In this document: positions 11,193-26,279 of the stretch, piece by piece | How positions within the stretch are numbered: position 1 is the stretch's first letter | How the letters are laid out: every line of letters starts with the position of its first letter | NCBI GenBank assembly: GCA_013396635.1 | Contig: WBMW01000146.1 | Span: 62,001-126,000, forward strand | Reading direction: 5' to 3' | Source of the DNA: Penelope pileata | Lineage: Eukaryota > Chordata > Aves > Galliformes > Cracidae | Length of the DNA: 64,000 nucleotides | Notes under the pieces: model-generated | Database searches by the model: none | What the model saw: only the letters and a program-made list of their open reading frames with translations | Told to the model about the DNA's origin: nothing | Made by a program: the position numbers and the translations under genes

Positions 11193-14100
11193 GTACCAGG
11201 ATCTGGGTCTCATATGGGCTGGAGTTTGTAATTTCTTTAGCTGGATCACAGGACTGTATTGCTTCAAAGAACTGAGTCCAGCATTACTTAACAAAGGCCA
11301 AAGGCAAGTCACAAGCTGTTTTAGGTTTATAATCAAAATTTCCTGGTTTTCAACCCTTTGCTCATTCCATTCAACCATACTGGCTCTCTGAAGCACTAGC
11401 GGTGCGGAAGGAAGAAGATGCTTTATGATCCTTGATGACTATAAAGTAGCAAATAAAGCTCTAGGGTGCTTTCAAGCTCACAGCGATCTCGTGGGGTGGA
11501 AAATTAATCATGTGGCAGCTACTGGAGAATATATTTTTTTTACATTAGCTGCTTGGGTCTTTTTCCAAACCAGAAGATGATAAAGCGCTTCCCACTTCTG
11601 GACGAAGACAAAAGAAAGTGTCATCAACACACACAGTAAAATAAGCTGAATAAGCTTGTTTGGACTCCTGGTTACTAATCTAATCCTTTTACAATCATTT
11701 TTGGCACTAGAAATAAGAACCATTTGCAAAATAAACAGTTTTTTTTTTAATGCCCCAGTCAGATTGCTGCAGATGTTGAATCTCGTATCTTTGATCTAGT
11801 CTTTCAAACTGCAGTAAATGTCAATCTCTGCTTACTACAGAATGTTGGTATATTCTGTGTAAATAAGTTTAACTTTTGGAAAGCACTTATAAATTGTTCC
11901 CTGCAGTCAATATGTGTTAGTAGATACAACTGAAATACAGCTGAAATAAAACACAGACAGTAGTTTGTGGTTTCTTGAGATTCTTGATATTTCTGATGAA
12001 GAAAATCTTAGTCAGCTTTATTTTTTCCACTGCTGTTTTGCAGACCAGTTTTCTTACACGAGATATTTCTTGAGACCTCTATCATACTGCAAATATGGGA
12101 GTCTCTCTGGAGTCCCAAACTGTCAATGTGTAGGGTCATTCACAAATGCTTAAGATACTATTTTGCTGCTGAAAGCTTGTTCTTATCTAAATGAGGCCAT
12201 CCGGGGTTTCCGGCATGGTTACAGTCTCCTTGTAAACCTGATCATTCCCCTTTTCATAGGCTGCAGCAGGCTGTGAGCACTGGGATTTCATATGCTCTGA
12301 GCAAGGTCAAGCTTAGCATTTTCCACCCCAGTGTCAGTACATCAGAGTAGCACAGATGAAAAATGGAAATCATGCTGTTCTTACAGCAAAGCCAACTCTC
12401 CAGTTTTGCAGTGCTGCCACCCTTTCATCATCGTCTTGCACCTCTGCCACCCTCTCATAACCTGGGTCAAAACTTAACACTGAACTCGAAAGGGAGGATA
12501 ACTTTTTGACTAGCACTTGTCTTCAGCATAACTGAGTGGTTTTTCTTCAGAAAAAGTGGTGCCCTGTTGCAAAATAATATATATAGACCAATGATTTTCT
12601 GTTTTAATTCCAGTTTGTGAGATTCAAGAAGGTGCTACATGTTAACTGTGACACCAGACCGCTCCCACCATAGGCTCCTACTAAGGTGGAAAACTGGAAC
12701 TTCAACAAGAGCAACTTAAGACATGAGAAAACAAATTATCACAAATTGGAAGAAGTACAAATAAAAATACCAAAAAAGCCAGGCTCAGAAGAGCCTGTTG
12801 GTCATCGTTAGGTTTTTCAGCTTTTTGAGCGCAAAGCCATAATATTTGCTATATTATGCTGAGGAGTTGTGTGCAGGAGAAGGTCAGGAACAATTGTGAG
12901 AGTTGGCACTGGCTGAGTTACAACAGATCCAGTGAAATATTTTGTCTTGCAGCTGGCTGTTTCCTGACATAACTGGCCACAGTCCTTATTAGCTCACTGT
13001 CCTACCACAAATTCAATTTGGAGTCTCATTAAATAACTCAGCAAGATGAAAAAACTGAATCATAAAGAAGGTCTTTTTTTAATGATAAATTTACGATTTT
13101 GTAACGTTCGTGCAGAACAAGAACTCAGGATGCATTTTGTTACGGACTTCTCTTTGGGAAAATTAGTGAAAGCAGTTCAAGCTGTCTGAAATGTTATGGT
13201 GCTCTCTGAATTGCTACTGCAGGGATTATTTTCACTGTATATCAGGTCCTTTATCCTCCTCAGAAGCGCAAATGGTCTTTGGAGTTGAACAAAGAATCTG
13301 TAGCTCATTGTCATAGCCAAATTTTTGAGTGACAAGCATGTTCTAAGTGCAGACCCTTATCCACGGCTTATGACTACAATTTATTCTCATTTATGCACTG
13401 AGTTCAGTGGGTTGAATGAAAAAATGGATGCCTTATCTACTCCAGTGCCTGCTTATTTGGGCATCTGCTTTCATTGCAGTATCTGACCCACTAAGTGCTC
13501 AAAACTAGAGGGAGCGATAATTCTCCCACTCCACACTTTACCTGTTTGAGGAAATCTCGTTGCTTATTTAGCAGACGCGTTGCAGCTTGGATTCTTGTTG
13601 GGTTAAGTTCCCAGCTGTGTGCAGCCCCTGAAAGTTTCCAGTCCTCCCTGGGAAGTGGTGTCTCATTCACCAGTTTCCACAGAAAAGCAGATGGCATTGG
13701 GCAGCCGTTGTTGGGGAGGGGAGGAGCTGCTAAGTAGTGGGAAGTCTAGGGAGGACTTTGAGTGTCAAAACAATACTCCATCTGCTTGATGCGATGCTGG
13801 GTGCAAGTGTAGAGGATGAAAGCCTCAAGTGGAACCTGTGGTGTCTTCTGCTGCTAACTGAAAAAAAAAAAAAAAACCAACAAGTTTCAGGAACAGATCT
13901 GTGATAGAAAAGCTTATGCGGGTGTAAAAAATGTTCCTCACTAAGCGTGGGTAAATTTGTGGGCTCCTGTGCAATACTCAGCCTCATTTTGGATGCAAAT
14001 CAATGCTTTTTCATGCTGTCATTAAACGAACTTTCTGAAGCATGAGGAGCGCAGAAGACATCTAGGATTGAAGAGGTACTTAGCAACATGAGGATGAGTG

Positions 14101-14851
14101 CTTAAATATCACATAATGCTGTGGAAAGTATTTGTTTTGCTTGAAACATCTTGAACTGTTATCCGCATCACCATGGCCTTCTATGTTGTCAACAGTTTTA
14201 GCTGCTTTCCCTCCGGATATTTACTGCAAAATATAGGCAGTGATGTAGGTACTGTGATGTGAGGCAGAGAGCACAAGGGCATTCTTGCTGTTTTTCTGGT
14301 CCCATCTCTGTGGTATCTGTCTGCCGCTTCTCTTTACTCTCTACAGATGTTGAATAATGCTGGAGATAGGACTGTGGTTGAATGGAGTTTGTCACTGAGG
14401 GCCCTGGAGAGCTAAGAGGAAGGATCTGAGACACTGCAAGACATCTTTTTTAATTTTTGCTGTCTCCTGGCGGTGAAGTAAAGTATGATGCCAGTAAATA
14501 GCAACATTCTGCAATAATTTGTCCTTCTGTGACACAGAACTTCTTCAAAGTTGCTCAATATGCCATTTTATTTCTCATACTCTTGTGATACTATACTGAG
14601 TTTGTTTCCTCCCCATTTCCGATTAACGCAAGATGAGCCTTTTTCCAAAGGCACAGTGGGAATTAGGCACCCATTTCTCAGCAATTTTCCATGTGAGCTG
14701 GCACCAAAGTTACTTGGGCAGTTCTTGAAATCTCACCCGCACAATTTGATTGTTAGCTGAAGAGTCCTCACTGGAAACTGTGATTATTACAAAGGTTACC
14801 AGAAATAAAAATTACTTTCTTATGCCTGTGACGTGGATACTGTTGATTCAT

Positions 14852-14932
14852 AACAATAATGACACTTTTCATCTAGGTAGCACTTTTCAGCTGAACCGAA
14901 GGGTCTGAGTCAATATTTCCATTTTGTTAGTG
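14852..14932 (-). repeat. MIR-type fragment
   Basis: Reads CATAACAATAATGACACTTT, TAGCACTTTTCAGCTGAACC, GGGTCTGAGTCAATATTTCC, ATTTTGTTAG. The order resembles the antisense MIR tail as at 11077-11192. Divergence is high and the call rests on block order, not on a search. Confidence 0.4.
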
Positions 14933-17900
14933 TTTCATATAAATCTCTGCATTTGCCATTGACAAATGAAAGAGTTTCAGAAATGTTTTCCCTATCATTT
15001 GTCTCTTGGAACGTAAACCAAACAAGGAAAGTTCATGTTGTATCACAACGAGTAGGAAAAAAACCCGAGTTTGTTGGCTTGGAGAACTTAGTAATGGCAG
15101 ATATGATGAAATAGCTGGGGGACATGCTGGGCCTCACACTAAGTGCAAGGGAAGGCATGCAGTCAGCGTGCGACAGAAACACCCTCAGTGGGTCCTGGGG
15201 CACTGTATGTGGGCCTCGATAGCACAGCCTGCCCCTCGTCTTGTCAGTGGAATGGTAAACAGAGAGTGTGATTTTGCATCTGTACTCTCAAAGCATTCAC
15301 TCAAAATCAGCATGTAGCAGTGAATCACTGTGACATGTTCTTTTTTCAAGCACAGCGAGAAAGAAGAAAATAAGCTGCGCTCTATCTGGAAAATATCTAT
15401 GTGTGATGGGAACCACACTTGGTATTTACAGACTTTAAAATTTTCCTTGCAACCACAGTTATTCAGGCTTTCATTACATGGGAATCAAATGTGTCTAACA
15501 AACTCCTTTGTCAGCAAGACAGCAGGTAAAACTGAGTAAGTGCAGGAGCAGTTTTCTGAGGAGATGATGTGAAGCACTTCCTATGCTGAGTTTTCTCCTC
15601 TTTGAGCAGCAAAAATACAGTAACATCGGGTTCACAAGGAAGATATTTGTTCCAGGTTGCTCTAAAAGTTAAATTCAACATAACAGACCGAAAAACATTG
15701 TTTCAGGCATCACATAATCAGTTCCAACACATCATTTAATGTGTAATGCTAATAGAACTGGCTGTGCTGGGAGGTGTACAGATGCACAGTCCAAAGAGAC
15801 ACAACATATGGTCTGGGAGGGAGGCAGAGCAATATGCTTCATCATTGGGAACTGCGGAGAAAAATGGTTACAAACTCCTGTCTTACACTGAAAAATCTTT
15901 CCCACCATTTCTGGCAGGTCTGGTCTGCTTCTCTTTCTGCCCCAGGCTTTTAATGTAAAAAAGAAAAAGTTATGTCACAGAAGTAAAACCTACAAGAGAA
16001 CCACAAAATAGAAAAAATGCATATAATTAAAAACATATCAGTGAATAGCTGCTCTGTGGTTTCTGTAACATGGAGCCCATAGGAGAATGCAGTCTGTGGG
16101 ACTTCAGATGTAGTTGTAACTCTGGAGCCCTTTTTCCTGACTCCAGCATTGTGTCTTCAGGGCAAAAGAGATTCTTCCCAAGGATGGTTTAAAAATATTA
16201 AACCAATTTTTTCCATGACATGATGTACAAAAAATACTCAAATGTGCGAAGAGCTCATGATGGAATGCTATTACTGAAAAAAAAGCCAACCAGCAGCAGC
16301 AACCAAAACTGGCTATGGAGACAGCTACGAATTGAAACTCTTCAAAAGCCTAGAAAAATGAAGTTGTTCAATGAGTTATATGAACTTTCTCTTCTTGCCA
16401 TGAGCTTGTGTTACTTCTCTGAGATTTCAAAGAACTACTGCTGTTGTTGCACTGATTGTACGGTTTCGAATCTCTACTCTTACTGCTGTGCTCTGAAGAC
16501 ATTCAGTTTCTATCTATTGATCCATCCATTGTCATTGTCACATTTTCTTAAAGTTAGGTTCCAAAATTTACAAATTTTGCTCATTCTTTTCCTCAAATTT
16601 TTTCAAGCAAAAAAAAGAGATGGTTCAAAGTTGCGTTTTTTTATTTTTTTTTTTTAACAGGAGGTCAGAAATGGAGAGGGGAACAAAGTATAATCTAACC
16701 AAGTTGGGCATGCAAAGATGCTTTAACATACCAGATTTTCTCAGTAGAATTTATCAAGGCTATTAAAACTTTATTTGCTGAAATTTTTACTCAACCAGAA
16801 ATTACCAAACCGACAGTAAAAGCAACAACTGCACTTTATCTTCTTTTATTTGTTAGCTTAGAGCTTAGATTTGTGTTTGGACACCACAGCTGAGGTTCAG
16901 AGGGGTGCAGTGGGAGGACCTAATACCTTTATTTGCTTCAAGATAGGGAAGGCAACAACCAAATTGGCCCTCTATGGTCATTTTCTTTTGAGATACTACG
17001 ATAATCAGCCCATGGCTGGAAGGCTGGGAGGGCAAGGGAAATTTGCCTGTTTTCTAAGTGAAAGTAGAAAATAGTTCATTGTGAATAAAAATTTCACTGT
17101 GAGGAAGAGTGGTTCTGTGGGATGTGATGAGATGTCAGGCTACAGTAGCTGCTTCTGGAAATGAGTTAGTCAATGTGATGAGTACAGCAGGTACTTTTGT
17201 GGTGTTGTTTTGGGGATCGTGTTGTATCTAATGCTCTGCTAACATTCTCTTACCCTGTTTGATGACAGTCCCTGAAAGGATCCCAAAATTTTTTTTTTAA
17301 AGATAATTTAGCTTAAATCGAAAGTAAAAACAAACAAAATTATTCTCTTTTATTTCTCCTAATCTTCGTGGACACAGAAAGGGAGAAAAATTGAGTTTTT
17401 GGCTCTATGCTACACGTCTACGTTTCTGATTTTAGTGGTGCCTATGACAGGAAAGGGAGTGCAGGGAAGGGAGCTGGCTCCATGAAGGCTGTTAGAGGTA
17501 CTGTTGTGCAGATATGTTTTACCTGGAAAGCACATTAGTTTATGGGTGGAGACAGCTAGAACTTTTGGAATAAAATATGCAAACAACTTAGTTTTATTCT
17601 GAACTCACCCTTCTTTTGCATACTGGAATGGTCATATTTTTCTTCTGATTTTCCTAGTACAGTGGTTCCCTGGTTGTTTTTTTGTTTTTTCTTTTTTTTC
17701 CTTTTTTCTGATGTCTGTATTTTTCTCCTTTTCACCCATGACTCATTGTTCTGAGCATAAGATTTGCATACCTACTTTATAAGACTCACTTAGAAGACTC
17801 CTGTTTATTAGAACATTTCCTAATTTTCTTAGTGTACACTAAAAAACCTTTGTGTAATGGAAACTATCTTTACATTCCTTTTCCTCTGCCACTTGAGCAC

Positions 17901-20900
17901 GAGCTTTGCAAACTTTGGCTGAGAACTTTTGTTGTGGTTACTCAGACATGTATCACTCTGTTTTCTGTTTGTCTTTGTTAATTTTGCATCTTCCGGCACC
18001 TTTCTCTGCTCATCTAAAAGAGATCTTTCCAGTTCAAAACAAGCAGTGTTGTGCAATTTGTTGAGCTGATTTTTGGGTATTTGGAGGGGATGAGAGTGGT
18101 TTCACAACATGGACTGAAGCCAAGCATGCATGACTTTTACCTTTCTGACCACTTCCTATTTCCTTTGTTGCAAAAGCTGATTTCATTAGAAAAAATAGCA
18201 CAATCTCAAAAAGAAAACATATGTTTCTGGGCATGTTCTTTGTTGAATGGGAGGTGGGTATTTCACGCAGAGCTACAGAATTGAAATGTCCTGTAAGATG
18301 CCTGGGGCTTTTGGAAGGAAAAATTGTGGAGAAAATGTGTATCTGCTTTGCATAGCAGACAGTTCACAAAATGCTGTATTTATAGATGCAGAAGCAAAGC
18401 AAACTTCACCAGGAGATTGTCTGGATCTTAGTTATGGATTTTCAGTATTCTCCATGCCAGCAAATGCTTCTGGCTTTCTGCAATGACATTGAACTCTGTC
18501 AGTTCACTGCATCCTGAAACAAATTTACGAGCGCAGGAAGTCATCAGTGGTACTTCTCGTGATTTTTATAGCTCAGCACACGTTTTTCTAGATGAATACA
18601 AGAGTGGAGAGTGTTTCGGAGGCTTGACCTCTGTGACATTTTCCTCGACTTGTGCAATCTTTTGCTCAATATTTGATAATCCACAGTTTTCATCATCTGT
18701 CAGTTACAAGAATCTGCTGTGGGAGTTTCACAAATAAACGACAGTAACTGGGAGATGTGAAAACTGTGTACAGCTCTCAAGTCCTCATTCCTTTAAATTT
18801 CCTTAAGGCTTGCACCAGTAGGCTTTTGTACACAGAGGAAGCCACAAGGAATATAATCAATCATTCGGTGAATGTGGCTTTCTGAAACAGCTGCATATCT
18901 GGATAAGCCGCTTGATAAGTTACCAGAGAGTTTATGGGTGGTGTCTGTGCTCTCTGCACATTGTGCTAAGTGCTGTTCAAACTGCCCTTGACTTCCAGCC
19001 AGCAGATGGGAAAGTCATTAGCAATCAGATTTGAACAACAGTTGCTTTCAGTGTTTACAAAGTTCTGTACATGATCTGTATGTTGACAAGTTATAAACTG
19101 GATGGAAAATGTCTGACATCTTCTCTCTGCAGTTTTTTTTTCTTTTTTTTGGTAAAAAACTTACAGCAATCAGCGTACAGCTGAGGCTACAGCAGCAAGC
19201 TGAAAGGGGATTTATGTGGTGAAAGGGCAGGACCATCAGGAGCAACACTGCAAGGCCACTTTGTGACTAGGACACTAAGCACACCCTCCCCAAATCACGA
19301 GCATCTCCTGTGCTGTCACTGAAGTCAGTAATCTCAGTACATGTAAGGAAAGCACTTCAGGCACACAAACCTAAATATTCATTAGGCAGGTCTAATTTAG
19401 GCATCTGTAGCATAATCCATGCTCTGCTCAGCCCTGGTAGAGGTAGTGGGGTAATAATTTCTCAAAAGTAAACCGCAGAAACTCTAGAAAGCTTTTTCAC
19501 AACAAATGCGTAATTGACATCATGTGTGGCATTATCCTCTTTTTATTCTTATTAACTAGATTCCTAAAGAAATTAACATGTTTAAATTAATCCTAGTATT
19601 CAAGGGTTTGTACTAGGGATGGAACTAGTTTGTTATATTTAATTTATGGGTAAAGAATCTCCATTAGTTCATAATGTTTCCCTGTGCTGTAATAATGCTC
19701 TCTGCTTTCTCAACTACCATCCAGGGGCAGAAGGTGGTTAATGCAGAACCAATATTTTGTCAAGGTACCTGAGGGGCTGACTCAGTATAAGTAAATCAGC
19801 TCAGATAAGAATTATTTCACTAGTAGCCATTGCAGATTACTTTTTTATTTATATTTCACAATCACAGTATTGCAAATATATTTTGAATTATTCTTTATTG
19901 GAAATAAAATCTGTTAGAGGGGAGATTTTTCAGAGATTTAAATAGGCTTAGGTGGCCTGCTAATAATTTGCAGCGTGACACAAACATCTCTTTGTCCCCT
20001 TATAATTCATTTTGTAACTTTGCGATAACCAGAAATGCGACTGTCCCAGTCTTTTGCCCTGTGAGGATCTAAAGATCAGGTAATTATTTGCAAACTATGT
20101 AGCAGAATGGCTACCTGAGAAGGGTACATTTTGGAGACGCATGTTTCGGAGGTCTTATGCAGGGGAATTTCAAAACTGAAGAGGTGACACGTGATGTAAC
20201 CTGGCTTTGAATTACTATCAAATAAACTGATCTGCTCAGTGTGGTGATTACAGCCTCTTTAGTAACCAGCCAACAGCCTGGAATTTCTCAGGTGTTCCAG
20301 AAAATGTCTGCAGATATTTTTGTACCTCCTTAGCTAAATGTACCATGAAAGCATGAATGTAAACGTGGATGCATCTTCCCTAAATCAAACAGGAAAGGCC
20401 ATTCTTCTGTTTGTTGTAGGTGTTACATGGATATTTAAGGGAAAGCCTGTTGCTGAGAAAGCATTATCATTTCCCCCTGATAAGTTAATGTATTTTAAGG
20501 AGCAGAACTCTAAAATATAGAAAATATCAATGAGCTTTACATTATCTCTGGATACCTATGACATCAAAAGAGCTGGTGGCATGGTAGTCAAACAAAAGTC
20601 AGCAAGAGCTACAGAATTATAGGGGGAGAGATGTGCGTGTAAAATTGTTTTCCATTCATAAAAATGAAACAAAACTGTAAACACGATTGCTAGAAAATTT
20701 TATCCTTATACTTCACTGCTGAGGTCGATGTGTCTTTTTCTGCTTAACAGACGATGAAGTCTTTGGCCAGAAATAATCCATCTTTTCTCTCCCCATAAAT
20801 ATACGTAGGCAAATACAGATGTACCTACCTACATGAAACAGACTGAGGACATAAACATTTATTTATTAAATTGGCCTCCGTGAATTCGGGAAATTTTCAA

Positions 20901-21916
20901 ACACTTTCTGTATTTCAAAGCAGAAGCACAAGCCCAACAATGCACACCTCATTCTCCATTCAGTTGTGAGACATCATTTACATCTGTGGAAAGTGAGTGC
21001 AAAATGCTACCAGCACAAGTAAACCAACCTCTTATTTCTTCACATAAGCACGACATTATAAAACGTAAGGAAGTGGAAAAGCAGGTCTTCTCTGCTGGCA
21101 GGAGCAGATTTCGATTCTGTTTCCTCGTGAGCCAAGTTTTTCTTGCCATATTTCTCAGGTAATTAAGTTTGTTTATGGGAAACCTTGTTCGTTTTCCTGC
21201 CCGTCTCCTTTTTGTAATGATTTTGCCCTGAAATGCCGTTCTGAAGGGAGGTATCAGCACTGCTATACCTCTCTTACAAAACAAAAAACTGAGTCAAAGA
21301 TACGACGTGCCATTCAGATTTTATATTAGAGTTAACTGAATTGATATTCTCTGTTTTCATGCCACGGATAGTCCTTTAACACAGATCCAAGCACTGTTCC
21401 TTAACCTATGGTTAGCAGTCTAATGGCTTTGCATCTGCATCTTCAGCTCCTTGTCGTTATCCTGTGGCCACAGGTCAACACAGCACTGTGAAAATGAACA
21501 GTTAGAGGACTGACTAAGGCAAAAAGTTTAAATCAAAGGTGTTTATTTACTTAATGAAAGAGTGTAATGTGGAAATATTTCCAAACTAAGCCTCTCACTT
21601 CATGAACGTTTCTAACCAAACCTTTGGAGTTAACATTAAATTCTAATACAGTTTAATCTGAAATCCTAGCTCTGCATGTCCTGAAATTACAAGAGTTTCT
21701 GATTTAGACCTATCCTGAACTATAAGGCATAATACAACATCTTTTATTTATTTAATTTTTTAACTTTTGTGAAATGCTGATCGTGTTTTCTTCTTCGTGC
21801 ATTTCCACCTAGAATTCCTGATCCTTGTGTTGTTACCTGAAGGAATTAGGTGTAAAAAGTATGGGGAATTACCCAGATCTTAGTCCCCCAGAGTGCCGAA
21901 TGTTTCAGCCGTTACC

Positions 21917-21987
21917 CAGCAAAGCACTTAAGCACATATTTAACTTTCAGCACCTCAGGAGTCTTATTCCTGTCAATGGGTTTACTC
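21917..21987. repeat. Old amniote interspersed repeat
   Basis: CCAGCAAAGCACTTAAGCAC, ATATTTAACTTTCAGCACC and GTCTTATTCCTGTCAATGGG resemble a frequent sauropsid element reading 'CAGCAAAGCACTTAAGCACATGCTTAACTTTAAGCA..GTCCCATTGACTTCAATGGG'. Only one half is preserved. The element falls inside a 66-codon open frame (21825-22025), which is thus likely noncoding. Confidence 0.5.
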
Positions 21988-24900
21988 AAGAATTTCAAGG
22001 GCCAGAATTCTCAGCATCCTGCTGAATGAGGAGATTTGGATGTGAGGAACCAAGGGCAGTCCCTGTAGACCATAAAGACCTTCTCATCTCCCAATCTTTG
22101 AGATATTCTGCTATTTTATGAGGAAGAGAGTGAGAGCCAAGAAGTATAAGCCTAAATAATTTGCTCCTTTTGATTAGGGGTTGTGCGAGGGCTAACGAGG
22201 ATTATTACTGCTCCTAGGAGACACTGCTACACATAAAAAAGGCAACAAAGAAAAGCCTGTGTTTGGATGGCATTGACTTGGAAATATGAAAGGAAAAACT
22301 GTAGCTCTACTGAGCAGGGTGGGGTAAAGAATTTAAAAGAATAAAAATACTCAACTTTTCTTGACGTGAAATTCAACTGTATTTTCCCCAGGAAAAATGA
22401 AATGTAATACTGGTAATTTATACAGACTGTTGAACAAATTGAAACCATATACAGAAAATTAAGTTATGTTTTTATGGAAAGAACAGAATATGTTTAACAA
22501 TCGCTACCTAGAGCCAGCAGTCTTTCACTATGTAACTTACAGGGTGTTTTAATTATGCTGAGGTCAGAATGTCTGTTTCCAGCTTTAATCAGTTGATTCA
22601 AGATTCTATTGGGTCTGAAAAAAAATTTAGTTTTTTTTGTTCTTAGATTTATTTTTTTAAGCCAACATGAATTAGAAACAAAATAAAATATATCCCTAGA
22701 TTCTCATGATGCTAAGCTATATTTACGAAAATGCCCTTAAATAAGGGGAAAAATAGGAAAGATAAAACCACTTCAGTAACATATGTGCTTGCATTTTAGT
22801 CTTTTGTGAATTCTTTATTCTTAACCACTGGTTTTCAGCCTGATTTTGTGTTGTATGGCAGCCTGGTTTCTATTACAAAGCAATGGTTAAAAAAGAAGGG
22901 AGCAATCTCTACATACCATGTGTGGCCGGGGTTGGCTCCCATTGTAGGAACTGAACTATATCCATTTAATGGATATTTCTGTTGCCTAATTTTGAATATT
23001 GTCTCACTGATAGTGTGAGTTAGATGTAGATGTATCGCATGGTTTTCTGCATGTTGCTCCTTCAAGGAAGTGACATGTTTCTGTAATTGTGTCTCTTTCC
23101 ATACATGGAAAATGTGTAAAAAATGAAAACTGAATAAATTATTTGTTTAAATAGCAAATGCAATGTCAATTCACAATAGTGAATCCTTTTAACCTGAAGT
23201 AAGCACTTGATGAAGCTTGCAGAAGCAGAATTTGACATAGGGACTGAAACTGAAATCTGACTATGTCGCCTTCCTGTGATAGTCTTGAACACCGGGTGAA
23301 GAATTACTCCTATCCTTTTGCTTTTCCAGTGCATCTTGATCTGTACATTTATTCTTGTGCAATAGCAATTCTCAACCAAGGGGGAATGTAACCGATTCAT
23401 AACTGTCTTGTGCTGAAGATGCTCTCCAGAGAAAACTGTAGGATATGATTTGAAATGTCTTTGGAGGAGAAAATTTGAGCATGTATCCTCCATATCCTGG
23501 TTGAGGAGATTAATCACCTAGGGACTATAAAGAGGAAAGAATACTTCAATACTTCAGCTTTTTTTTTTTTTTTTTTTTTTTGTAAGAGGAAGTGGCAGCA
23601 ACAACTATGCTCAGGAAATGACCCCTAAACTCAGAATGAACCTTTCTGTGGGTCTAAAAGAGGCAAGACTTAGGATGTGCTTTTAGATATTCCTTTTTGC
23701 TTACTTCTAGATGGTTCCCTCTCCAGAGACCAGACTGTTTTCAATCTCATTCTGAGATGTCTAATACTTCCCTGGCATCATTTTGAGAATCTGGTCACCT
23801 AATACAGGGTTGTGGATGTGGCTTGGACAAAAAATTAGATTTATGGTACTTCATTATTGCAGCTCGTAAATCATTCTGTGGCTCTAGCTCAAAAAGACCG
23901 TTTTTTTCCTTTATACCTGGTGATTCTTTAACTGGATGTTATTTAAGAGAAGCAACATGGGCAGGATACCCTCTAAGAAATAATTTCAATAAAAGTAGCA
24001 TTTGAAAGGAATGAAATTGTCCCATAGTATTTTATCTCCTATAATTAAGATATGTGTTTGCTCAGATTAGATCCAAGGTATCTAGAAAAATGGAATTTCT
24101 TGCAGCTGCTCTTTGCGTGTCTTAATCTTCATCATAAGTCTGAGCCTTTGTACTGAAGACCCTCACCTTTTGTTACCAATTATGTCCATTTAGATAGGGT
24201 AAGGATAGAGTATAACAATCTCGGCATTATCAGAATACCAGCAGCTGAAGTGTGCCTTTTCAGCCTTTGGTTGGAAAACTGTGAATGGAAAGTTCCATTA
24301 TTTCTGCACTATTTATATCAAATTAAAAAGCTCACTCTTTCCTTTTCTATCCTTTCACCCCATTAGGTTCTGAAATACTTAAGAACTATTCAATCAGACT
24401 AATAGGTGGACCTATATATTTATCTGCAGCTATTTGCCTTGATGTCCTTGAAGAACACGACGATTTTTTAATTTTTTTTTTCTGATGATGTGCTCCTCTC
24501 CTTCTCCTTTAGTGCCTGACTTTTTCCAGTCAACATCAGGCTGTTGTTCTATACAACATCCAGGAGAATTTGCAGATGAGAATCCATATATCCTGAAATA
24601 AAACAGGACACAGATTTCCTGCACCACATTAACTCTATTTACACTTCATAAAAATTAGGACCTTGCTGTGACTCAGGAGAGACTGGCCTTACAGAAGCAA
24701 CATAACTATCATTACGTGTGTGTATACATCCCTGAAAGATTCATAATCATTTCCATTTGTTGATTGGATGGCATCCATTTGGTTAATCATCATTCAAGTG
24801 CAGGGAGACCATGTAGCACGTGTAAGCTGTATTTGAGATGGCAAAACTGCCAAAAACATCCAAGTATGTAATTTGACTATCCAGTTATATTAAGAGATGA

Positions 24901-26279
24901 TGATGGTTACAGTTTGAGATGATGGAAAATGAAATGTAATCCCAATATGTAACTAGTAATACCTTCTAAAATGAACTACATTCTTCTATTTCATGTTAAC
25001 TTGTGTCCCGCTTCTTTTGTTTTTCCCTATTACTTCTCTTATCACTCTCAGCTTTTATGCCATTGAATGGTTGAGCTGTTATGCCTCATCTGCATAGATA
25101 AAAATTGATACCACCATAAAGTGTATTTCATTTCTCCTCTATCAGAAGTAAATCCTATCTGTGAGTTTATTTATCCATCTCTGGAACATTACCTAATGTT
25201 CATCACATCTGAAATGAATAAAGCCTGGTTCAACATTATCTGCAAATCAGGGCTTGGCAAAAATCTGTCTTGTGGCGAAAATAGCTAGTTATTCACCCTA
25301 TCAAGAAAATGGCAATATTGATGGCTTTTAGTATCACACAGTCACTAGAATGATTCTCATTGTCCATGTATTTGAAAGGAAGGTGATAGACAAGCTTTTG
25401 TTAAAAGAGAAATATTTATAGTCTTCCTGTTTGCACAAAAAGTTTGAAAATTTGACCTTATTATGGTCTAAATGCTTTAACCCAAGAAGTGAAATGTCCC
25501 TATGCATATATTTTTAGACTACATGGTTTTAAGCGTTATTGCAGGACGGTTTTACAGTTTTTGAGTGCTTGAGGTTAGCAACACTGCAGCAACTGATAAA
25601 TCATGTTGTTTTTTTAATCAGCAAAATTAAAATTTGCAAGTCCAAGTGCAAGGGATGGAGAACAGATGCATTTAATGTAATGTTCTCTCCTTCTTACAAG
25701 CCATATTGTAAAATACTTGACAGGACTAAAGACAGAGAAGAAAGTCTCACCCCAGAACCATTTAACTGATAGTCTGGGGAAACAGACTTTAAGAAGAGGA
25801 AAAATGTGATTTCAGCCAGGATTAGAAATGTGATCAGGGATCAATGAGACATAAAAATAAAGACAATATGGATGCAATAAAATTATATGAAACAACATAT
25901 TCATGGTATATAGGCACTATAAACAGAGGTCAGAGAAGACAACAGCAACATCTGTGAGGAAGTCTGCAGACAGTTAAGGCAGCTGATTTTAAAAAAAGAA
26001 AATCAAAAAGTATGATTGGCAATTTTTGCTAGGTCATGGGATGCCTGCTTGTGACTGAGGGTGATCTGTTCAGACGGTGTTGCTAGTTAGGAAATCTGAG
26101 TTTAGTACCACTTTGGTCTTGTGAGTGAACACATGCATTTGAAATTGCAACATCATGTAGATCCTGTTACTGTTAAGTGGTATGTAGCATAATCAGCAGA
26201 TTTGTATTTTGCAGATGTTTCTCTTGTGTTGTTGTACACCTCAAGTGAGATGTAAGGGGCACAAATCACAGGCTGCAAT
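21988..26279. other. Noncoding AT-rich sequence
   Basis: No gene seen. A 151-codon minus frame at 23062-23517 has no recognisable domain, and no splice signals support it. Confidence 0.55.
23559..23581. repeat. T homopolymer, 23 bases
   Basis: An uninterrupted run of T after CAGC. It could be the antisense poly(A) tail of an old retrocopy lying to the right, but the following sequence is not recognisable. Confidence 0.9.

Larger units (their letters stand above)
7891..21916. other. Long noncoding stretch with scattered old repeats
   Basis: Apart from MIR pieces at 11077 and 14852 and homopolymer runs (13860-13876 A; 16630-16656 T-rich), I see no gene. A near-identical 21-base word occurs at about 9570 and 10557. 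The longest open frames (145 codons at 16220, 125 at 10556, 123 at 9409 minus) have low-complexity or chance composition. Confidence 0.55.

Noticed and set aside
16220..16657. 145-codon + strand open frame with a Cys-rich middle and F-rich end
   Set aside because: The end is translated T-rich low-complexity sequence and the Cys stretch comes from TGC/TGT repeats. No family recognised.
23062..23517. 151-codon minus-strand open frame
   Set aside because: No recognisable family, no start context or splice support, AT-rich chance composition.
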